In this document: positions 1-5,580 of the stretch, piece after piece | How the letters are laid out: every line of letters begins with the position of its first letter | Position numbering within the stretch: the first letter of the stretch is position 1 | Origin: a virus | Virus record (IMG/VR): IMGVR_UViG_3300030108_001180 | Span: 1 to 33,872 of that record | Reading direction: 5' to 3' (one strand) | DNA: 33,872 bases | Notes under the pieces: model-generated | The model's input: the letters and a program-made list of their open reading frames with translations, nothing else | What the model was told of the DNA's origin: nothing | The model's database searches: none | Position numbers and translations under genes: made by a program

Positions 1-1047
1 AGAAAACGATGGGGCAAATTACTTCAAAAGCGCAAAGCAACTGGCGAACCTTATATTTTATTTAAAGGAAATACAAACAAGCAAAACCCTTCAGCTTACA
101 AAGACAACGCGTTGAAGGTACATATGACAAACATATGTAGTGAAATAACACTACATACAGATGAAAATCATTCATTCGTTTGTTGTCTATCTAGCTTAAA
201 CCTAGCTAAGTACGATGAGTGGAAAAATACAAATATCATTTACGACTCAATATGGTTTCTTGATGGAGTACTTGAAGAGTTTATACAAAGAGCTAAATAT
301 AGAAAAGGCTTTGAAAACTCTGTAAGATCTGCTGAAAAAGGTAGAGCATTAGGTTTAGGTGTTCTCGGGTATCATACATACCTACAAGAAAAAGGTTTAC
401 CGTTTGAGGGTTTATTAGCACAATATGAAACTAGAAGAATCTTTAGCCAAATCAAAATCGAATCTGAGAGAGCTAGTATGGCTCTTGCTGATGTTTATGG
501 AGAACCTCTTTGGTGCGTCGGTACTGGCTTTCGCAATACCCATTTACGCGCTATTGCTCCCACTGTTAGTAATAGTAAACTTTCTGGAAACGTGTCTCCC
601 GGAATTGAACCGTGGGCAGCTAACGTTTTCACTGAACAAAGCGCAAAAGGAACGTTTATACGCAAAAATCCTACACTACAAAAGGTGTTGGACAAAAGAG
701 GATTAAATACAAAAGAAGTATGGGACAAAATATTAGCAGATGGTGGTTCGGTTCAGGATATAAAAGGATTAGACGAAGATACCAAAGAAGTATTTAAAAC
801 ATTTAAAGAAATAAATCAATTAGAATTAGTAAGACAAGCTGGTATACGCCAGCAGTATATAGATCAAAGTGTAAGTTTAAACCTTGCTTTTCCAGCTGAA
901 GCAAGTCCTAAATGGATTAACAGAGTACATTTAGACGCATGGAAAAAAGGTATTAAAACTTTATACTATATGAGAACAGAGTCTGTGCTTCGTGGAGACA
1001 TAGCTGCGAAAGCAATGGACGATGGTTGTTTAAGTTGTGATGGATAG
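1..1047 (+). CDS. nrdA: Ribonucleotide reductase class I large (alpha) subunit, 3' part
   Basis: Reduces ribonucleotides to deoxyribonucleotides for phage DNA synthesis. The reading frame is open from the first base, so the N-terminal part lies outside the window and a TTG at 112 is not the real start. Hallmarks of the alpha subunit are visible: the N-x-C-x-E active-site motif at 130-144, the partner redox cysteine in VCCLSSLNL (codon 181-183), the adjacent radical-transfer tyrosines YY at 964-969 and a C-terminal CLSC pair at 1027-1038 that would regenerate the active site. These match NrdA residues N437/C439/E441, C462, Y730/Y731 and C754/C759 of E. coli. Class I enzymes need a beta subunit (NrdB), which is not in this window. 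The gene runs opposite to all the others and ends at a shared terminator. Confidence 0.95.
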   Translation, partial: RKRWGKLLQKRKATGEPYILFKGNTNKQNPSAYKDNALKVHMTNICSEITLHTDENHSFVCCLSSLNLAKYDEWKNTNIIYDSIWFLDGVLEEFIQRAKYRKGFENSVRSAEKGRALGLGVLGYHTYLQEKGLPFEGLLAQYETRRIFSQIKIESERASMALADVYGEPLWCVGTGFRNTHLRAIAPTVSNSKLSGNVSPGIEPWAANVFTEQSAKGTFIRKNPTLQKVLDKRGLNTKEVWDKILADGGSVQDIKGLDEDTKEVFKTFKEINQLELVRQAGIRQQYIDQSVSLNLAFPAEASPKWINRVHLDAWKKGIKTLYYMRTESVLRGDIAAKAMDDGCLSCDG

Positions 1048-1055
1048 TAACTAAA

Positions 1056-1083
1056 AAAGGGGAGCTCGATTGAACTCCCCTTT
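1056..1083. terminator. Bidirectional rho-independent terminator between nrdA and the late operon
   Basis: A perfect 9-bp stem (AAAGGGGAG / CTCCCCTTT) with a 10-nt loop lies just past the nrdA stop. Read on the minus strand the stem is followed by an uninterrupted T run (six T counting the stem end), giving a strong terminator for the leftward late operon. On the plus strand the T run is only three bases, so termination of nrdA may be weaker. Confidence 0.85.
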
Positions 1084-1089
1084 GGTTAC

Positions 1090-1129
1090 AGGATCTTCGG
1101 GTATGGTACGCCCGTTATTTCTTGATCCT
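1090..1129. other. Second inverted repeat downstream of the last late gene
   Basis: AGGATC at 1090-1095 pairs with GATCCT at 1124-1129. Inside it CGGG (1098-1101) pairs with CCCG (1111-1114). The two-tier hairpin touches the stop codon of the last minus-strand gene and has no T run of its own. It could be an mRNA 3'-end stabiliser in front of the terminator, or chance pairing. Low confidence. Confidence 0.3.
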
Positions 1130-1488
1130 TAACAATTCCATCTACGTCTCGCTGCTTTACCTCTTTCTGATGTCCAGCTTTTAGATCTTGCACAAAACGA
1201 TTTTCTACGCTTAGCGTCTTTACTTCCTGGTTTAAGCTCTGATGGCTTTTTAGTTACAGCAGTTTTTAATTTACTACCAGGATTTTTTCTTTTATATTCA
1301 TTAACACCTTTCTGCGTCATACCTCCTCCAGCTGCACCACCTGTAGCGCTTTTATCTTTAGATACTTTATTAAAATTTTTACCTTTACCAATAGTACGTC
1401 TTGGCTCTGCTGCATTTAGCGGAGACATATAATTTCTTCTTCTACCACACGGCGTAACGGGAAACGGATTACCTTTTTGTTTAAACAT
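1129..1488 (-). CDS. Small very basic protein with NPF and SPLN motifs (DUF6321-like C-terminus)
   Basis: 119 aa, extremely rich in Lys and Arg. NPF lies at residues 7-9 and SPLN at 22-25, echoing the address-like motif of its neighbours. The C-terminal half (about 50-119) has the signature GGMTQKGVNEYKRKNPGS, then LKPGSKDAKRRKSFCAR, and ends RRRWNC. I recall this block from small proteins of many marine phages and some giant viruses (I believe DUF6321, function unknown). Here the segment between SFCAR and the WNC end is shorter than the form I remember. Two of the Cys (99 and 119) are in conserved positions. It is the last gene of the minus-strand operon and its start overlaps the preceding stop by one base. 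A virion or nucleic-acid-binding role is inference from charge and context only. Confidence 0.85.
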   Translation of the reverse strand: MFKQKGNPFPVTPCGRRRNYMSPLNAAEPRRTIGKGKNFNKVSKDKSATGGAAGGGMTQKGVNEYKRKNPGSKLKTAVTKKPSELKPGSKDAKRRKSFCARSKSWTSERGKAARRRWNC

Positions 1489-1763
1489 TATTCACCACAT
1501 TTTTTACTAGGGTCATCAACTCTTCTCCAGTCTTCTTTTTCAAACCAGTCTCTAAGTGTAGCTCCTTTTTTACGAGCACCCTTTACATTTGTTTTACTTG
1601 ATCTTTTATACTTACCACTAGCGCCAGCAGATTTTTTAGCACTTACTAATTCTTTTCTTTTCTCAGAAGATAAGCTTCTGATCTTTGCTGCGGGCAAGCA
1701 TGTCTTTGTTGTTCCGCCACCTTTTTGTTTTTTAAAAGGTGAATTAGTTAATTTAAACGCCAT
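1488..1763 (-). CDS. Small basic protein with N-terminal NSPF motif and C-terminal TLRDWF block
   Basis: 91 aa. The N-terminus carries N-S-P-F at residues 7-10, in the same register as two other genes in this cluster. The middle is basic (KRSS, KGARKKG). The C-terminal block GATLRDWFEKEDWRRV (67-82) is followed by DPSKKCGE, with cysteines at 22 and 89. I recall this C-terminal arrangement in small proteins of other marine phages, function unknown. The gene overlaps the upstream PAP2 gene by 11 bases and the downstream gene by one, so translation is probably coupled. No signal peptide or membrane segment. Possibly a virion or DNA-associated protein (inference). Confidence 0.85.
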   Translation of the reverse strand: MAFKLTNSPFKKQKGGGTTKTCLPAAKIRSLSSEKRKELVSAKKSAGASGKYKRSSKTNVKGARKKGATLRDWFEKEDWRRVDDPSKKCGE

Positions 1764-2307
1764 TTGTTTTCTTTTTTAAATGGTTATACATTGCATCGCC
1801 AAGTTCTACACCCATCTTAGAATCAGAAGGATAATGAACTCTACCTACTAATCTACTATTAGAAATATCATCAGCTGCTTTCATAAAATCGTTTTTATAT
1901 TTAGGGTACATTTTACTAAAAGCATTAGCAAATAATCTTGACTGAGCAGAATGTCCTGAAGGATATGATTTAGTTTTAGCTGTGTCCATGTTTACAACTT
2001 TTAAATCCATACCCATACTACCTGCTAAACCTTGAGGTCTAGTTCTACCATGATAGTCTTTTAATTTTCTAATTACTTCGTTACTTTCATTATTTAATTT
2101 AACAAATAAATCATTAGGAAAAGGTAAATTGTTTCTTTTAAAAACATCTTTAAAAACTTTTTCTTGATCATCATTATATTCAACAAACTTTTTATCAATA
2201 GGTATTCTATTAATATCATTTATTTCCTTAAACGTTTCCAATGAATTATCTTTTGGAGGTCGTTTAGCTTTAAACATATCTATATTAAAATCATCAAAGT
2301 ATTCCAT
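1753..2307 (-). CDS. PAP2-superfamily acid phosphatase
   Basis: 184 aa with all three catalytic motifs of the PAP2 / vanadium-haloperoxidase fold in order: K-x6-R-P (K83 to R90-P91), P-S-G-H at 116-119 and S-R-x5-H-x3-D (151-162; R152, H158, D162). These residues bind phosphate and form the phosphohistidine. Unlike PgpB-type lipid phosphatases there are no membrane helices and no signal peptide, so it looks like a soluble cytoplasmic or virion-carried enzyme. The substrate is unknown: a nucleotide, a phospholipid head or undecaprenyl pyrophosphate are options. The N-terminal ~75 residues match nothing I recognise. The gene starts by a TAATG overlap with the upstream gene and lies among NSPF-motif genes in the late operon. 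Confidence 0.85.
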   Translation of the reverse strand: MEYFDDFNIDMFKAKRPPKDNSLETFKEINDINRIPIDKKFVEYNDDQEKVFKDVFKRNNLPFPNDLFVKLNNESNEVIRKLKDYHGRTRPQGLAGSMGMDLKVVNMDTAKTKSYPSGHSAQSRLFANAFSKMYPKYKNDFMKAADDISNSRLVGRVHYPSDSKMGVELGDAMYNHLKKKTNGV

Positions 2308-2861
2308 TATCTATTTGTCTGCATGTTTATAAACCAATTAGCTAATTGTTTATCTCTATTAGTAGCATTTGGTCTTGCTTTTAGTTTTCTAGCTTTTTCT
2401 ACAGTTACATCACCACCATATAACTTATTTACTCTAGCTTTTAAAACACCTCTATACTCTTTTTTTAATGGCGATTTGCCATGTTGTTTTCTTATAGCTT
2501 CTTTACCTCTTTTAGCTATTGCTGCTTGTTCTGGTTTACCTGCTACTTTTGATCTTTGCTCTACTACAGTTAAGATCTGTATTTTACGAGCATAAGGTTT
2601 GTTTACATTTTTTACTTTAGCTACAGTTGCTCTTGCATCTGCTGGAGTAGCAAACTTTATACTAACAGTATCTTTAGGATTTTCATCAGTATATAATCTT
2701 CTGCTAGAACCTTTAGGTTTTTTACCTGTACCTTTTAATGGTTCTTTTCTTTTAGCAGGTGAAGATTTACGACAACTACCTTTTGCTCCGGGTCTTGTTC
2801 CGGGTACTCGCTCATAACCTTGCCAGCATTTAAACGGTGAGTTGTGTAATTTAAAAGCCAT
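2307..2861 (-). CDS. Basic protein with N-terminal NSPF motif and DUF5824-like core
   Basis: 184 aa, strongly basic. The N-terminal motif N-S-P-F lies at residues 7-10, followed by CWQGYERVPGTRPGAKGSC (12-30), a Cys-flanked block I recall from small marine-phage proteins. The core begins YTDENPKDTVSIKF (57-70) and continues through a helical region to about 127. I believe this is DUF5824, known from phages and giant viruses without a defined function. A second SPL motif (130-132) precedes a basic helical tail. It shares a one-base overlap with each neighbour, so it is part of a translationally coupled chain. No enzyme motif is seen. The two SP-type motifs framing the core suggest linkers, anchors or processing sites (inference). 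Confidence 0.85.
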   Translation of the reverse strand: MAFKLHNSPFKCWQGYERVPGTRPGAKGSCRKSSPAKRKEPLKGTGKKPKGSSRRLYTDENPKDTVSIKFATPADARATVAKVKNVNKPYARKIQILTVVEQRSKVAGKPEQAAIAKRGKEAIRKQHGKSPLKKEYRGVLKARVNKLYGGDVTVEKARKLKARPNATNRDKQLANWFINMQTNR

Positions 2862-3463
2862 TACTTTTTCTTACCGCCTCCGTATTTGCTTGGTCCACCA
2901 GCTTTAGTACATCTTACACCCCAACCAGAAGCATAAGCACTTGGCCAAACTTTAAACTTACGTTTAGCAGCGGCTTTACAAGGACCACTAATCTTATTTA
3001 ATGGACTGCTAATACCTAACATATTTAAAGCTGACTTCTTTTTTATAGTACCTAGATCAATACCAACTTGACCTTGATAGTCTTGTTGCTTGATAGCTTT
3101 ATCAGTTATTGATTGAGTAGCGTGCATACGTCTTTTTTCAGACTTACTCATTGGCTCTTGTTGTTTGTACAGTGTTACTTTACGTTTCTTAGGTTTATTA
3201 TCTATCTTCATAGATGGTGCTAATTGCCAGCTTTCTATACCTGATCTATCTTGTACTTCTCCGTCATCAGTAGGTATTAATCTTAACTTACCTCTTGTAG
3301 TATCATAGTAGAACTCATTTTTCTCCATGTTATACTCTTTTTCATTGTCTTCAGGAGTTTTATTAGTTCTATCCATGTAACCTTTTTTAAACTCTTTCCA
3401 AGCGTTAGCAGCGGCAATACTATCTGTTTTTTTATCGTGCCCTTCGTTTAGTGGTGATCTCAT
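2861..3463 (-). CDS. Basic protein with SPLN and LAPSMK motifs and a C-terminal WPSAYASGW block
   Basis: 200 aa. SPLN occurs right at the N-terminus (residues 3-6) and again at 153-156. LAPSMK at 81-86 also occurs in the gene at 4332. The C-terminal domain, from the second SPLN on, contains CKAAAKRKFKVWPSAYASGW (162-181) with a second Cys at 185 and ends in a Gly/Lys tail. I recall the KFxVxPSAYAxG signature in small proteins of marine phages and giant viruses, function unknown. The internal SPLN falls exactly before this block, as if two modules each preceded by the motif had been fused. It overlaps the upstream M15 peptidase gene by four bases and the downstream gene by one. Confidence 0.85.
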   Translation of the reverse strand: MRSPLNEGHDKKTDSIAAANAWKEFKKGYMDRTNKTPEDNEKEYNMEKNEFYYDTTRGKLRLIPTDDGEVQDRSGIESWQLAPSMKIDNKPKKRKVTLYKQQEPMSKSEKRRMHATQSITDKAIKQQDYQGQVGIDLGTIKKKSALNMLGISSPLNKISGPCKAAAKRKFKVWPSAYASGWGVRCTKAGGPSKYGGGKKK

Positions 3464-3921
3464 ATTACTTTATATTTAGTTTTACCGCGTTCATCTTTAT
3501 ATGCTTTTAAACAACGGTTTCTGTTATCTTCTTCTGATACGTATGATATATGTACCCAGTTAGGATTCATATCTGTTCCAAACTCCCATATCATTTGATC
3601 AAAATTTAAATTTTCTTTAACCCAATTATACATCTCAGCATTAGTCTTATGACCAAATACATCGTCTATATCAATTGCTTGGCCTTTGCAATGTTGACTG
3701 GTTTTACTTCCACCGATCGCTTTATTAAGTTCAGCTGATCTAAAAAACGAGTTAACTTTTATTGGTCCACCTACAAATTTACGTAGTGGTTCAAATATCT
3801 TTTCTGCAGTTAGCTTCATAACTTCTACTTGTTTAGCCGTAGGTGTATTATCTATACCTTTACGTTTAGCTGTTTGTGAGTGTATTGCTTCTGCGTACGT
3901 TATGTTATCACTTATCTTCAT
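3460..3921 (-). CDS. M15-family peptidase, probable endolysin
   Basis: 153 aa. It probably cuts peptide crosslinks of peptidoglycan for host lysis. Zinc-peptidase landmarks of the M15A type are present: FRSAELNKAIGGSKTSQH with R61 and zinc ligand H77, the G-x-A-x-D-I segment with D84, the catalytic-type E113 in IWEF and the second histidine H124 in WVHISY. The protein is about one domain long with no cell-wall-binding module and no signal peptide, so release would need a holin. The candidate is the one-TM protein at 5295. It overlaps the neighbouring NSPF gene by 14 bases. A virion-associated muralytic role cannot be excluded. Confidence 0.9.
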   Translation of the reverse strand: MKISDNITYAEAIHSQTAKRKGIDNTPTAKQVEVMKLTAEKIFEPLRKFVGGPIKVNSFFRSAELNKAIGGSKTSQHCKGQAIDIDDVFGHKTNAEMYNWVKENLNFDQMIWEFGTDMNPNWVHISYVSEEDNRNRCLKAYKDERGKTKYKVI

Positions 3922-4183
3922 TTTTTCCTAATCTTTTTCTTACAATGTTCATAGTTGTTTTCATTTTCTTAGCATAGCTAGGATTTTTTTGTCTATTAAA
4001 TACAACTTGTTGATTTAAACTACCTATGATCTTTTGTAAATTATTATTTCTAGTCTTCATTAACCAACTAGCTAAAGAACTGGGAGACAACTCCTTAAAT
4101 TTTCCTTTAGCATCTGGTGCGTCAGAGTGTTTAAACGCTCCCATTTTTTTATTAAATGGAGAATTATATTGTTTGTAAGCCAT
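3908..4183 (-). CDS. Small basic protein with N-terminal NSPF motif
   Basis: 91 aa, basic. It starts M-A-Y-K-Q-Y-N-S-P-F, in the same register as the proteins encoded at 1488 and 2307, although the codons differ (AAT TCT CCA TTT here, AAT TCA CCT TTT and AAC TCA CCG TTT there). The rest (about 30-91) is predicted helical: FKELSPSSLASWLMKTRNNN, then a basic stretch with QQVVFNRQKNPSYAKKM. I recall similar helical small proteins in marine phages but no function. Three bases separate its start from the end of the 49-codon gene upstream. A DNA-binding or virion role would be inference. Confidence 0.8.
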   Translation of the reverse strand: MAYKQYNSPFNKKMGAFKHSDAPDAKGKFKELSPSSLASWLMKTRNNNLQKIIGSLNQQVVFNRQKNPSYAKKMKTTMNIVRKRLGKNEDK

Positions 4184-4185
4184 AA

Positions 4186-4335
4186 TTATTCTGCTTCGCT
4201 AAATACAGCGTAGACTTGTATATTTCTTTTTCTGCCTTTGCGTATTGTAGCTATTAATTCTTTACGATCTTTAACTTCCTCTTCTTTTACAGGATAGTAT
4301 TTAGGATTCGTGCTATTTAATTTTCTTTTTTTCAT
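4186..4335 (-). CDS. Short basic protein, 49 aa
   Basis: An ATG at 4335-4333 overlaps the stop of the upstream gene as ATGA, and the frame runs to a TAA at 4188-4186, two bases before the next start. It encodes MKKRKLNSTNPKYYPVKEEE followed by a charged helix and ends QVYAVFSEAE. It fills what would otherwise be the only gap of this size in the segment, and the ATGA coupling plus tight spacing are typical of a real gene here. No signal peptide, membrane segment or recognised domain. Function unknown. Confidence 0.7.
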   Translation of the reverse strand: MKKRKLNSTNPKYYPVKEEEVKDRKELIATIRKGRKRNIQVYAVFSEAE

Positions 4336-4880
4336 CTACCACCTTTATATGATTTCATGCCTTTCATAGATCTGCCACCAGGAATTAAATCGTGTATTTT
4401 TCCTTTACCAGTTCTAGATTTACTAGTTCCTTTTATACCTTGAGGATTAGGCTTTGTTATAGTAATACCTGCTCTCGCGTCATTACCTAATGCTTTAGCT
4501 GCTCTTGCACCTGCTTTAGCACCAGCACCAGCAGCTCCACCTATAATACCAATAGCTCCAGCTCCACCTAACTTAGCCGCTTCTTTTATAGATTTAGGTA
4601 TAGGTTTTATAGAATCTTGTTTCATAGAAGGTGCAAGTTTACCATCTTTAATAGTATAATCATCATCAGAAAGATAACCACTACTCATTTTACCTGATTG
4701 TTTTCCTTTAACAAAAGGTCTAAAGTTTTTATTATTTGCTGGTCGAATAGTATCTTTACCATGCATTACATATTCTCCTTTTTTATCAGTCTTTATTTCT
4801 CCAGTATCTTGTCCTACTATTTTTTTATTTAATTTTCTGAAAGGACTTTTACTTACAAATTGTGATGCGAATTTTTTCAT
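4332..4880 (-). CDS. Basic protein with SPF and LAPSMK motifs and a Gly/Ala hydrophobic segment
   Basis: 182 aa. SPF lies at residues 12-14 and LAPSMK at 82-87; the latter is shared with the protein encoded at 2861. Residues about 104-131 form a Gly/Ala-rich hydrophobic stretch (LGGAGAIGIIGGAAGAGAKA) that could insert into or cross a membrane. The remainder is basic and low in complexity, with a Lys/Gly C-terminus. No family recognised. The stop overlaps the downstream 49-aa gene (ATGA). The SPF motif, the shared LAPSMK motif and a possible membrane segment make a minor virion or ejection component plausible, but this is inference. Confidence 0.8.
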   Translation of the reverse strand: MKKFASQFVSKSPFRKLNKKIVGQDTGEIKTDKKGEYVMHGKDTIRPANNKNFRPFVKGKQSGKMSSGYLSDDDYTIKDGKLAPSMKQDSIKPIPKSIKEAAKLGGAGAIGIIGGAAGAGAKAGARAAKALGNDARAGITITKPNPQGIKGTSKSRTGKGKIHDLIPGGRSMKGMKSYKGGR

Positions 4881-4884
4881 AATT

Positions 4885-5295
4885 TTAAAATTGTGAAGCT
4901 GTGTTAACTTCGTTTATTGCTTCTTGTATATCTTCTAAATCAGCTGGTAGCATCAAATCTAAACCAGCTTTAAAAACAGTTTCTTTTACACCGTCTTTAA
5001 ATATAATAATTGTTGGTGCCATACGCACTTTATATTTTTTCTTTGCATTAGGAGCTTTTGCTATATCAACTCTATAATATATAACATCTTCTAATTTATT
5101 CCACTCAGCAAAACAGTTTGCTTCATTAAACTTTGCCCAAAACTCTACAACTACGGGTTTTGTTTCATCATCACCAAAAGCTTCATTTGTATTAATAGCA
5201 CTTTCAAAATCATTGTCAGTAATCCAATATTCATCAGGAACATCTTGCTGACTAAATGATAAAAAAGGTATTAACAATAAAAATATATATTTCAT
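4885..5295 (-). CDS. Exported thioredoxin-fold protein with a single active-site-region Cys
   Basis: 136 aa. The first ~16 residues (MKYIFLLLIPFLSFSQ) form a signal peptide of the type common in Flavobacteriia, so the mature protein should be periplasmic or surface located. The body follows a thioredoxin layout: strand VVVEFWA (48-54), then NEANCFAEW where WCGPC normally lies, and the cis-proline strand RMAPTIIIFKDG (91-102). Only C61 remains, so it cannot work as a standard dithiol oxidoreductase. A monothiol, chaperone or binding role is possible. It overlaps the upstream TM protein gene by one base. Its job in a phage is unknown; changing host envelope disulfides or helping virion protein folding are guesses. 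Confidence 0.8.
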   Translation of the reverse strand: MKYIFLLLIPFLSFSQQDVPDEYWITDNDFESAINTNEAFGDDETKPVVVEFWAKFNEANCFAEWNKLEDVIYYRVDIAKAPNAKKKYKVRMAPTIIIFKDGVKETVFKAGLDLMLPADLEDIQEAINEVNTASQF

Positions 5296-5579
5296 TAGTT
5301 ATTCTTTTGTATTTCGTATAATCTCTCGTCTATCTTTTCAATAGTTTCTTTTATCTCTTCAACATCTTCTTGTGTGTCCATTATGGTCTGACGTATTAAC
5401 TCGTCTTTTAAATCATATTCAACTCTATCAATAACTGGCACAGGTAATTCTTTAGCTTGAGCAATATCTGCTTGTAGCGTAAACCACATACCAGCTATCA
5501 TAATTACAAAACCTACTATCATGCCTATTGTTTTAAGATCAAGCGTTACTTGTGTTTCTTCACCTATCTTCTTTGCCAT
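5295..5579 (-). CDS. One-TM, coiled-coil protein; holin or spanin candidate
   Basis: 94 aa. One membrane segment at about 16-36 (IGMIVGFVIMIAGMWFTLQA) is followed by an acidic region and a C-terminal coiled coil (about 60-90: TQEDVEEIKETIEKIDERL). Single-TM small proteins with a charged tail are common lysis components (class III-like holins, inner-membrane spanin subunits), and this one lies 1.4 kb from the M15 peptidase gene in the same operon. There is no lipoprotein partner, so an Rz/Rz1 pair is not supported. It overlaps the thioredoxin-fold gene by one base and follows the outer-membrane protein gene after one base. The lysis role is inference. Confidence 0.75.
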   Translation of the reverse strand: MAKKIGEETQVTLDLKTIGMIVGFVIMIAGMWFTLQADIAQAKELPVPVIDRVEYDLKDELIRQTIMDTQEDVEEIKETIEKIDERLYEIQKNN

Positions 5580-5580
5580 T

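Noticed and set aside
425-706. Plus-strand frame inside nrdA
   Set aside because: It overlaps the conserved reductase sequence in another frame and has no independent support.
112-1047. TTG at 112 as the start of the reductase gene
   Set aside because: The same frame is open back to base 1 and encodes reductase-like sequence (GEPYILFKGNTN), so the gene is cut by the window edge.
1056-1130. tRNA-like element (GAGTTCAATCGAG looks like a T-arm)
   Set aside because: T-stem pairing fails and no acceptor or anticodon arm fits; a terminator hairpin explains the sequence.
4885-5295. Classical redox-active thioredoxin
   Set aside because: The CxxC motif is absent; only one Cys remains in the active-site region.
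5295-5579. Rz/Rz1 spanin pair
   Set aside because: One-TM coiled-coil protein is Rz-like in build, but no lipobox protein is encoded within or next to it.
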